Position numbers and translations under genes: made by a program. A stretch of 64,000 nt of DNA. Source: Marinomonas ostreistagni (lineage in GTDB: Bacteria; Pseudomonadota; Gammaproteobacteria; Pseudomonadales; Marinomonadaceae). This document shows positions 9,992 to 17,224 of this stretch, one piece after another; the stretch's first letter is position 1; every line of letters begins with the position of its first letter. The DNA lies in contig NZ_JAEMUH010000010.1 in NCBI RefSeq assembly GCF_016461785.1, positions 124,001 through 188,000 on the forward strand, given 5' to 3'. The notes below the pieces were generated by a model. That model saw nothing but the letters and a program-made list of their open reading frames with translations, was not told where the DNA came from and ran no database searches.

Positions 9992-10019
9992 AAAGAAAGC
10001 CCTTTTATGGGCTTTCTTT
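9992..10019. terminator. Bidirectional terminator
   Basis: 11-bp perfect stem AAAGAAAGCCC / GGGCTTTCTTT with a 6-nt loop, A-rich on one side and T-rich on the other. It sits between the convergent barrel gene and MFS gene and can serve both. Confidence 0.9.
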
Positions 10020-10022
10020 CGT

Positions 10023-11234
10023 TTACGCAATGCTTTTCACATGACTATGTAAACGATAGCCTGCGATCAGACCAATCACAGCAAACCCAATCCAAATCAA
10101 CTCTCTTGGCACAGTAGGCCAAGACAGTAACGTTCCCACTAATACGTTACCTGTAAATGCAGCTAAACCACCAACACAAGAATACATCCCGTAATAGCTG
10201 CCCAGCTCAGATTTAGAACAAAATTTCGGTACATAAGAGCCAAGTAATGGGAGAACTAACATTGAACCAACACTGAATATAGCAGCGTACAGAACAAAGT
10301 TAGCGCCAGGGAGTGACATAATATTTGGTAAGAACAGCAAATAAGAACTCCCCATCAGTGCAAGCCCCAAGCCCATTGCTTTGGCACTTCCTATCGTCCG
10401 ACTAACCAAACGACTAATGGGTAATTGAAAGCATATTCCTAAAATAGATGACGTCATAAACACCCAAGTAATCACGCTTGAGTCCAATGCTCGTGTCTCT
10501 ACTTCGTTAGGCAATGCTAAATATAATTGATGAAAGAATAAATGGAATGCACAAGCGTAAGCAATAAACTTAAGAAATGCTGTATTTTTAAGCATGTTTA
10601 ACCAGTGCCGCCAAAACGCACCCTCGCTGCGGCTGCGCTTTTCTTGGTCAGCCAATTCAGGTAAAAAACGCCACTGGATGACAAACAACCCGAAAAACAA
10701 TAATGCAGCGCCAAAACCGACCCACATAAAGTCGATGGTCACTAATGCAATCCCCAACAGAGGACCAAGAAACATACCTGATTCACTGGTCCAATTTTGC
10801 ATGGCAAAGATGCGGTCACGACGTGTTTGATCGGGTGCTTCATGTGCCAAATACGCGTTACTCGAAGGGGTGAATAATGCACCAGCAAAGCCGGTTAAAA
10901 ACGCTCCTAGTAGTAGTAATGGAAAGCTTGCGGCAAAGCCTAATAACCCAAACCCACCAACTCGAACAAGGCAGCCTAGCAAAATAAGCTTCTTATAACC
11001 TAAGTAATCTCCTAGAGTGCCCCCAACTAAAAATAAGCCTTGCTGGCTTAGCACCCGTAAGCCAATCACTACCCCTACATGCCAAGGACTCAAGCCAAGG
11101 TTTCTTTGCAAGTGATCTGCCAGATAAGGCAGCAACATGTAAAAGCCAAGATTAAAGGTAAAGCCATTGATAACGAGGACACGACTGGCTGCTGATAATG
11201 CGCGCCAGTCTGCTAAGAAGTGATTAGCGTTCAT
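10023..11234 (-). CDS. MFS transporter (MdtH-like) in metal-uptake operon
   Basis: 403-aa major facilitator protein with about 12 hydrophobic helices and the loop motif GGTLGDYLGYKK between helices 2 and 3. The N-terminal half resembles the MdtH group. It starts 8 nt after the pseudoazurin stop and is the last gene of the minus-strand group permease-ATPase-pseudoazurin-MFS, so it is probably translated by coupling. In Fur-type operons such transporters often export siderophores or move them across the inner membrane; that role here is inference from position. No siderophore synthesis gene is in the window. Confidence 0.88.
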   Translation of the reverse strand: MNANHFLADWRALSAASRVLVINGFTFNLGFYMLLPYLADHLQRNLGLSPWHVGVVIGLRVLSQQGLFLVGGTLGDYLGYKKLILLGCLVRVGGFGLLGFAASFPLLLLGAFLTGFAGALFTPSSNAYLAHEAPDQTRRDRIFAMQNWTSESGMFLGPLLGIALVTIDFMWVGFGAALLFFGLFVIQWRFLPELADQEKRSRSEGAFWRHWLNMLKNTAFLKFIAYACAFHLFFHQLYLALPNEVETRALDSSVITWVFMTSSILGICFQLPISRLVSRTIGSAKAMGLGLALMGSSYLLFLPNIMSLPGANFVLYAAIFSVGSMLVLPLLGSYVPKFCSKSELGSYYGMYSCVGGLAAFTGNVLVGTLLSWPTVPRELIWIGFAVIGLIAGYRLHSHVKSIA

Positions 11235-11242
11235 GCTATGGG

Positions 11243-11707
11243 TTATTCAACCTGTTCTAGGATAGCGTCGACACGCTCAGGATTAAGGGCAATTTTGTTA
11301 CGAAAAGAAGGATAAAACTGATCAAGAGATGCTTTATTTACCGCCTCACCCACTTGAATCACTCCGACCATCCCCATCATCAAATGTGGCGGGCAATAGT
11401 ACAAATTCACACCTTCTTTAGTGAGCTCTACGGTATAAGTCTCATTTAACTTTGATGACCATTCCTTTTGCTGATCTGGTGTCAAAGCTGAAGCGACATG
11501 GTGACCTGGTTGAGTAGGTAAAAAAGTGACCGTATCTCCCACTTGTGCTTGGATGAAATCCGGCTCAAACACCATAGGTCCTTTCTTCCCATAGCTTAAC
11601 ATCTGTACTTGCCAGTCTTTAGCAAATACAGAAGTGCAAGCTATTGAGGTGACAGCCGCAAAGAACAGCGATCTAGTTAACATAAGATGATTCCGGTTTT
11701 GATGCAT
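11243..11707 (-). CDS. Pseudoazurin-type cupredoxin
   Basis: 154-aa periplasmic blue-copper protein. A signal peptide ends near FAK at residue 29-30. All four type-1 copper ligands are visible in pseudoazurin order: His in PGHHV (H69), then C105, H108 and M113 in YYCPPHLMMGM. Pseudoazurins usually shuttle electrons to nitrite or nitrous-oxide reductase, but none is nearby. Instead it lies inside an ABC importer operon, overlapping the ATPase gene by 35 nt and preceding an MFS gene by 8 nt. The start is fixed by AAGGAG 7 nt upstream, so the overlap is real. It may reduce or handle the imported metal chelate; that is inference. Confidence 0.9.
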   Translation of the reverse strand: MHQNRNHLMLTRSLFFAAVTSIACTSVFAKDWQVQMLSYGKKGPMVFEPDFIQAQVGDTVTFLPTQPGHHVASALTPDQQKEWSSKLNETYTVELTKEGVNLYYCPPHLMMGMVGVIQVGEAVNKASLDQFYPSFRNKIALNPERVDAILEQVE

Positions 11708-12506
11708 GTAAAGACTCCTTCATACTGACATAGGCGTGAGCGCCACGCCTTTGTGTACGAATGAAAGGTACGCCTAGACTATCTAGTTGCACATCCGCCT
11801 TGACCCCATAAACTTCTTCCACCATAGCTGGAGTAATGACCTCTTTCGGTGCTCCTTGTGCGACCACTTTCCCTCCTTTTAGCACCAACAAATTATCTGC
11901 GTATTGCGCCGCAAGATTAAGATCATGAAGAATCATCAGCGAGACCCAGCCTTTTTGCTTTGTCTGTTGATCTAAGTGGTCTAACAACACTTGCTGAAAA
12001 TGAAGATCCAGAGCACTTACAGGCTCATCTAGCATTAGAATCTTGGGTTTACGCATCAAGGCCTGAGCGAATAAAATCATCTGACATTGACCGCCACTCA
12101 AAGTTCGTACATCACGGTTTGCCAGATGCAGCAACCCAATTTGATCCAGTGCTTGCAATGCTTCCTCTAACAGCTGATCACCAAGCTTGAGTGACAAAGC
12201 ATTTAACTGACCGAGCAGAACAACTTCTAAAACCGTTAAGCCTACGTCTAAACGAATGTCTTGTGGCATATAACCAAACTGGGTACGCCAAGTAGATAAC
12301 GTTGCTTTAGTAAGAGGTGCTCCAGCAAAGGACACTAGTCCCTTTTGAGGATGAATATCGCCAAATAGCGTCTTTAACAAGGTGCTTTTACCGGTGCCAT
12401 TGGGCCCAATAATGACATGGGTTTTGCTTGGCTCTAATTCGAAGCTCATATCGTCTGCTAACACCAGGTCATCAAACGATAAATCAAGGTTCTCAACTTT
12501 TAACAT
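11673..12506 (-). CDS. ABC transporter ATP-binding protein, FecE/FhuC type
   Basis: 277-aa ATPase of an iron-chelate or cobalamin-type importer. Walker A GPNGTGKST at 34-42, Q-loop YMPQDIRL, signature LSGGQ, Walker B ILMLDEP and the switch histidine in MILHDLN are all intact. It starts 2 nt after the permease stop codon, so the two are coupled. The C-terminal tail after residue 240 is longer than the minimal domain and overlaps the pseudoazurin gene. Confidence 0.93.
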   Translation of the reverse strand: MLKVENLDLSFDDLVLADDMSFELEPSKTHVIIGPNGTGKSTLLKTLFGDIHPQKGLVSFAGAPLTKATLSTWRTQFGYMPQDIRLDVGLTVLEVVLLGQLNALSLKLGDQLLEEALQALDQIGLLHLANRDVRTLSGGQCQMILFAQALMRKPKILMLDEPVSALDLHFQQVLLDHLDQQTKQKGWVSLMILHDLNLAAQYADNLLVLKGGKVVAQGAPKEVITPAMVEEVYGVKADVQLDSLGVPFIRTQRRGAHAYVSMKESLHASKPESSYVN

Positions 12507-12508
12507 CG

Positions 12509-13564
12509 TTATCGCCTCTTACCGATGATCAACCAAAAGAAAAACGGTACACCAATGATTGCGGTAACAATACCTATCGGAAATAGTGCACCCGGCACAA
12601 TGACTTTAGACAATACCGACGCGCTAGAGAGTAAAAATGCACCCACTAAAAAAGAGAGCGGTAAAAAATAACGCTGATCTTCACCCACCAACATACGAGC
12701 AATATTTGGTGCAACAATCCCGATAAAACCGATAATTCCAACAAAACTGGTGGCCGTCGCTGTCATGATTGCAACTAAGATAAGGGTTTTTAGACGCAGT
12801 CTGGTGACATTGACTCCTAAGCTTTTTGCTCTTTCTTCACCTAAGCGAAGCGCAGTCAGCTTCCAGGAGTCTTTAAGTAGCACAGACATGCAAGCAAAGG
12901 TTACTACCGCAGTAATGGTCACATTTGTCCAGTTAGCTTTAGTCAAACTGCCGAATAACCAGAACAGAATCTGTTGGCTTAGTTCAGGAGAAGAGACAAA
13001 CTGTACCAGAGAAAGTAATGACTGGAACAAAAACAGCAATGCGATACCCGCTAGGATAAGCTGTCCCGAAGTGATATGGCGCATCATAGCCAGACCAAAT
13101 AGCAAGCTTGCAGACAACATACAACATACAAATGCGCCGATTGGTACAGCTATCTGTGAACTCAACCCCAGAGAACCAATGTACAACATCAACGCTGCAC
13201 CAAAACCTGCCGCCGCTGCCATTCCTAGCGTATATGGGCTAGCCATAGGATTGTTTAATAAAGTCTGCATTTCTGCCCCCCCAACACCGAGGGAACCACC
13301 GACAATAATCGCCATTAACGCAATCGGCAGGCGAAGATTTGTGACAATCACTTCCGTAGTACGTGCCACCTCAATAGGAGCACCCAGTTTATTTAGTAAG
13401 GCGTCGGTCACATCCCCTAAATCAAGCAAAGATGGCCCGGTTGCGATATCAAGCACAAACGACAGTAACAATAGAGAAAATAGTGCAGCCAGCATGAACC
13501 AACGACGCTTTTCAGAACGCCTCTGCGAATCCAGAGCCTCAGCTAGCATAATAGAGTGTTGCAT
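12509..13564 (-). CDS. FecCD-family ABC transporter permease
   Basis: 351-aa polytopic permease of the FecCD/BtuC family with about ten helices. Family segments include LRLPIALMAIIVGGSLGVGG, the coupling region with ADEL-like RLGEERAKSLGVNV and GFIGIVAPNIARMLVGEDQR. The open frame continues to 13687, but that extension runs through the Fur-like box and encodes an atypical hydrophobic tail. The ATG at 13562-13564 gives a normal N-terminus (MQHSIMLAEAL) and length, though its ribosome site is weak; ATG 13549 is an alternative. It would be the first gene of the minus-strand operon. Confidence 0.9.
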   Translation of the reverse strand: MQHSIMLAEALDSQRRSEKRRWFMLAALFSLLLLSFVLDIATGPSLLDLGDVTDALLNKLGAPIEVARTTEVIVTNLRLPIALMAIIVGGSLGVGGAEMQTLLNNPMASPYTLGMAAAAGFGAALMLYIGSLGLSSQIAVPIGAFVCCMLSASLLFGLAMMRHITSGQLILAGIALLFLFQSLLSLVQFVSSPELSQQILFWLFGSLTKANWTNVTITAVVTFACMSVLLKDSWKLTALRLGEERAKSLGVNVTRLRLKTLILVAIMTATATSFVGIIGFIGIVAPNIARMLVGEDQRYFLPLSFLVGAFLLSSASVLSKVIVPGALFPIGIVTAIIGVPFFFWLIIGKRR

Positions 13565-13665
13565 GTATCTATAATCTTTTTTCAGGGTCAATTTGATCGA
13601 AAAAATATATCTCAGCAAAAAATACAAAAAAGCGAAATTCATATTATTTACACATATAAATAAAA

Positions 13666-13680
13666 TGATAATGATTTGCA
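13666..13680. promoter_or_regulatory. Candidate Fur box between divergent metal-uptake genes
   Basis: TGATAATGATTTGCA matches the 7-1-7 Fur consensus TGATAAT-N-ATTATCA at 12 of 14 positions. It lies about 100 nt upstream of both start codons (13564 and 13780). A possible sigma-70 promoter for the binding-protein gene (TTGCAG at 13676, TAGAAT at 13700) overlaps it, consistent with iron repression. Confidence 0.65.
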
Positions 13681-13779
13681 GAACCATTTTAAATAACTGT
13701 AGAATGCGTCACAAGGAATAAATGGTATTTCTGATCAATGGAATTGCTGATTTCGAGTTTTAAACTAAGGAAAAGCACT

Positions 13780-14862
13780 ATGTTGCCAAAAATTACGGCC
13801 TTTTCTACTTTACTATTAACTTCGTCGATATGTTTTGCGCAAGATGTCACTGTTACAGATGTTCTTGATCGACAGGTCACATTTGATGCGCCAGCTAAAC
13901 GCGTTGTTGTCGGCTTTTACCCTGAAGACTACATGGCTATTGGTACTGAAGCGGCCTATGACCACGTGGTTGGTATGTCTAAATACATTTGGCAAGCGCG
14001 CCCAGCGAACTGGGAAATGTACCTCGAGCACCGCCCTTCTCTAGATCAAATTCCAGGGATCGGCCGAGTAGATACAAAAACGTTTTCAGTGGAAAAAGTA
14101 ATCAGCCTAAACCCTGATTTAATTATGCTAGCGGATTGGCAATACAAGGGATTGGGAAGCGATGTTGAACGACTAGAAAGCGCAGGTATTCCGGTCATTG
14201 TAGTGGACTACAATGCACAAACTCTTGAGCGCCATGTTAAAAGTACTGAAATTATTGGTGTCATTACAGGCCAAGAAGAGCGTGCCAAGAAAATTGCAGA
14301 TGAATACACGCAAAATCTTAGCATGATTCAAACGCGTATCGAGCAAGCCAACCTACCTAAGCCAACGGTTTACACTGAGTATGGCGCTGCGGGCGTTAAT
14401 GAGATTGGCTACACATTTGGTAAAAACATGTGGGGCGCTATTTCCACTATGGCTGGCGGCGACAACATCTCTGCACCTTATATTGAATGGTGGGGAAAAC
14501 TAAACCCCGAGCAAATCATTGCAGCCAACCCAGATGTAATAGTAATGACAGGATATGAAACTGGCTCAGGTGATGATGCCATGATCATGGGTCAAGGTGT
14601 TGACGAAAACGAAGCCAAATCACGTCTAGCAGGATTCAAAGAGCGCACGGGGTGGTCTACTATTTCGGCGGTTCAAAATGATCGTATGTATGGAGCATAT
14701 CATGGTGCAGTACGATCGATTCTTGATGGGCCAATGATTCAGTTTTACGCAAAAATACTTTACCCAGAGCTTTTCCAAGATCTTAACCCTGAACAAGCTT
14801 ACTTAGACTTCTATAAAGCATATTTGCCAGTTGTTCCTCACGGCACATTTGTGATTGAGTAA
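13780..14862 (+). CDS. Periplasmic iron-chelate/metal ABC substrate-binding protein (FecB/BtuF-like)
   Basis: 360-aa secreted binding protein. Signal peptide at residues 1-21 (LLLTSSICFA, cut before QDV); no lipobox, so soluble periplasmic. Type III binding-protein features are visible: RVVVGFYPEDYMAIG near the N-terminus and SVEKVISLNPDLIMLADW with a matching C-lobe repeat LNPEQIIAANPDVIVMTGY. The ATG at 13780 follows AAGGAAAAGC; the ATG at 13738 lacks such a site. It is divergent from its permease and ATPase genes across a Fur-like box. Substrate is probably a ferric chelate, but haem, cobalamin or another metal complex cannot be excluded. Confidence 0.9.
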   Translation: MLPKITAFSTLLLTSSICFAQDVTVTDVLDRQVTFDAPAKRVVVGFYPEDYMAIGTEAAYDHVVGMSKYIWQARPANWEMYLEHRPSLDQIPGIGRVDTKTFSVEKVISLNPDLIMLADWQYKGLGSDVERLESAGIPVIVVDYNAQTLERHVKSTEIIGVITGQEERAKKIADEYTQNLSMIQTRIEQANLPKPTVYTEYGAAGVNEIGYTFGKNMWGAISTMAGGDNISAPYIEWWGKLNPEQIIAANPDVIVMTGYETGSGDDAMIMGQGVDENEAKSRLAGFKERTGWSTISAVQNDRMYGAYHGAVRSILDGPMIQFYAKILYPELFQDLNPEQAYLDFYKAYLPVVPHGTFVIE

Positions 14863-14878
14863 ATATAATCTCAACCCT

Positions 14879-14920
14879 ACATTAAAGTTAGCCTGTGTAT
14901 TTAAGGGCTAACTTTAATGT
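14879..14920. terminator. Long bidirectional hairpin overlapping a stop codon
   Basis: Perfect 15-bp stem ACATTAAAGTTAGCC / GGCTAACTTTAATGT with a 12-nt loop, between convergent genes. The TAA of the minus-strand GGDEF-EAL gene (14914-14916) lies inside one arm. No long uridine tract is present on either side. Confidence 0.65.
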
Positions 14921-16962
14921 AACCCATCGTTAGCGACAATGAATTCTTCAAAATCGTTGAACTGAATCGGTTTACAAAAGTAATATCCTTCTTGCAAATT
15001 ACACCCTAGTCCATGTAAGACCTCTACTTGCTCAGGCGTTTCGACCCCTTCTGCTATCACTTGTATGCCTAATTGTTTGGCAATAGATAAAATCCCCTCG
15101 ACTAAAATAAAATCCATTTGATTAAACATGATGGCATCGACCAGCGTTCTATCTAACTTCAACATACTAAACGTATAATCTTTTAGACACCCTAATGACG
15201 AATACCCTGTACCAAAGTTATCTATCGCGACCTGAACGCCTATACTTTCATAATGTTTAAGTATCGCAGACATGACTTTCGATTGCTGAATTAGGCTACC
15301 TTCAGAAATTTCGATAATAATATTCTCACCTTTGAGACCGTACTGATGTAGCTTCTTCAATAGATTCTGACTACATAACTCTTTATTAATTAGGTCGTAT
15401 TGGGATTGATTAATCGACATTTGAAAATCCATGCCGTATAAAGACGTCCATTTCGATAACTGTGCCAAAGCCTTATCTAAAACTAGCTCATCAAGTGATC
15501 TAATGAGTCCATATCGCTCAGCTAGAGGAATAAACACGCTAGCTTCGATGATACCATGAGAGGGATGTCGCCAATGTGCTAGTGCCGCGACCCGTTTTAC
15601 GATACCTGTATCGATATTGACAATTGGCTGATAAAGTAAATCGATTTCTTTGTTATCAATAGCCTGCTTCAGACTGGTAGCCAGTTGGTCTTCATCTAAG
15701 AATGTCTTGTTTGACAACTCCGAAAATAAAGCCACATTCCGACCTTTTAGGCCCTTAATACTGTACTGCGCATGATCAGCACGGCTCATTAATGCTTGAG
15801 TACTATGTCCATCATCAGGAAACACAGAGACACCAACACTGATATCCAAGTCAATCGTTGTGTTGTTGACCTCGTGTATCGAAGAAATCGCATCAGCTAC
15901 TTTGTTAATCGAAATAGAAAGGTCTTCGTTTGAAGATAGCCCCATTAGACAAATTAAAAACTCATCTTTATCTAAACGAGCACATTCATCTGAACTTCTG
16001 ACGGTTTTTCGAAGAACGTTAGCAATTTCAATGAGTACCTGATCTCCGAACGCAAAGCCGAATTGCTGATTAAGCGCTGCAAAGTGATTAATGTTAAGGT
16101 ATAAAAGTGCGAACTTTTTATTTCTTATATTAGATAAATGCAATAATTCTTCCATGCATTGCATCATCCCATAGCGATTCAAAAGCCCCGTTAAACCGTC
16201 ATGACTATTGCTAATAGGAGTAAGCGACTCATTAAGCTCATGTGTAACATCACGAGCAATTTTAGAAACACCTACTAGGTTTCCATTGTGGTCATAAATT
16301 GGCGACAAAGAAACGGATACGTAAATTTTAGAGTTATCTTTACTAATCCGAGTGGTGCGAAAATGTTTAACTTGCTTGCCTTCTCGTATGGCTCGCATGA
16401 GTTTCTCTTCTTCGTGAATTCGGTCCGCAGGAAATAGAAGAGTAATATGTTGACCTATTGCTTCAGCAGCAGAAAATCCAAACATGATCTCTGCAGCGGG
16501 GTTCCATGTTTGAATGAAACCATCTAAGGTTTTGCTAACAATCGCATCTTCGGTTGAATTAATAATGGCTTGAAATTGAAGCGCTTGCTGCTCAAGAACG
16601 ACCTGTTGCGTAATATCTCGAGCGACTTTTGACGCCCCTATGATGGTACCATTGGCATCACAAATAGGAGAAACGGTTACCGAAATATCAATGGCACCTC
16701 CATCTTTGCGAATTCGTTTTGTTTTAAAGTGGTCAACCAACTCTCCACTTGAGATTCGGCTTAAAATCATCGCCTCTTCATGAATTAGGTCAACAGGAAA
16801 CAAAACCGTAATCGAATTACCAATCATCTCTTCAGCCGTGTAACCAAAGATCTTTTCAGCCCCTTTATTCCAACTCGTAACAATGCTGTTTAGATCTTTG
16901 CTTATGATCGCGTCATCTGAAGAAGAAACAATTGCTTCATATTGATTAAGGTATTTGACCAT
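14914..16962 (-). CDS. PAS-PAS-GGDEF-EAL protein with both catalytic domains degenerate
   Basis: 682-aa cytoplasmic protein with two PAS domains (about 5-118 and 126-240), a GGDEF domain (about 250-415) and an EAL domain (about 425-675). The cyclase motif GGDEF is replaced by DKDEF (331-335), and the first metal aspartate by asparagine (LYLNINHF, N290). The phosphodiesterase motif EAL is AAL (459-461), and the DDFG metal pair is DNFG (581-584). The second EAL glutamate region (AEGVET) and QGYYF remain. By analogy with CsrD-like degenerate proteins it probably binds ligand or partners and lacks catalysis; that is prediction. The start follows GGTGAAACCTA. Confidence 0.93.
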   Translation of the reverse strand: MVKYLNQYEAIVSSSDDAIISKDLNSIVTSWNKGAEKIFGYTAEEMIGNSITVLFPVDLIHEEAMILSRISSGELVDHFKTKRIRKDGGAIDISVTVSPICDANGTIIGASKVARDITQQVVLEQQALQFQAIINSTEDAIVSKTLDGFIQTWNPAAEIMFGFSAAEAIGQHITLLFPADRIHEEEKLMRAIREGKQVKHFRTTRISKDNSKIYVSVSLSPIYDHNGNLVGVSKIARDVTHELNESLTPISNSHDGLTGLLNRYGMMQCMEELLHLSNIRNKKFALLYLNINHFAALNQQFGFAFGDQVLIEIANVLRKTVRSSDECARLDKDEFLICLMGLSSNEDLSISINKVADAISSIHEVNNTTIDLDISVGVSVFPDDGHSTQALMSRADHAQYSIKGLKGRNVALFSELSNKTFLDEDQLATSLKQAIDNKEIDLLYQPIVNIDTGIVKRVAALAHWRHPSHGIIEASVFIPLAERYGLIRSLDELVLDKALAQLSKWTSLYGMDFQMSINQSQYDLINKELCSQNLLKKLHQYGLKGENIIIEISEGSLIQQSKVMSAILKHYESIGVQVAIDNFGTGYSSLGCLKDYTFSMLKLDRTLVDAIMFNQMDFILVEGILSIAKQLGIQVIAEGVETPEQVEVLHGLGCNLQEGYYFCKPIQFNDFEEFIVANDGLH

Positions 16963-17120
16963 TAGGTTTCACCAAAAGAATTAAGATCGTCTGAGCAATT
17001 TAGACGTATTTTTCGAAAACCACCGTTGTTTAAATGTAGTAATTTGAAAGTTTTCGCATTTTTACGTTACAAGCTGATCAGTGGTTTCCCAATACAACTT
17101 TGCATTTTCAAAAACACTCA

Positions 17121-17132
17121 ATAGACGTCTAT
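17121..17132. promoter_or_regulatory. Palindrome in the GGDEF-EAL / phytase-like divergent region
   Basis: Perfect 12-bp palindrome ATAGACGTCTAT in the 262-bp gap between divergent genes, followed by a partial repeat (TACGTC). It could be an operator, but no regulator is adjacent. The rest of the gap shows no other recognisable feature. Confidence 0.25.
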
Positions 17133-17224
17133 ACGTCATATTTATGCCATAAAAATCTCATTTAAATGAAAGAATGCACTGATAGGTTATTTAAAAAAAT
17201 GAATAACTTAACACGGAGTCGCTC

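Noticed and set aside
12750-13574. 274-codon frame antisense to the FecCD permease
   Set aside because: It is the mirror of the permease codons, with low-complexity composition and no family features. The permease on the minus strand explains this DNA.
13565-13687. N-terminal extension of the FecCD permease
   Set aside because: The extra 41 codons cross the Fur-like box and promoter region and are unlike family N-termini.
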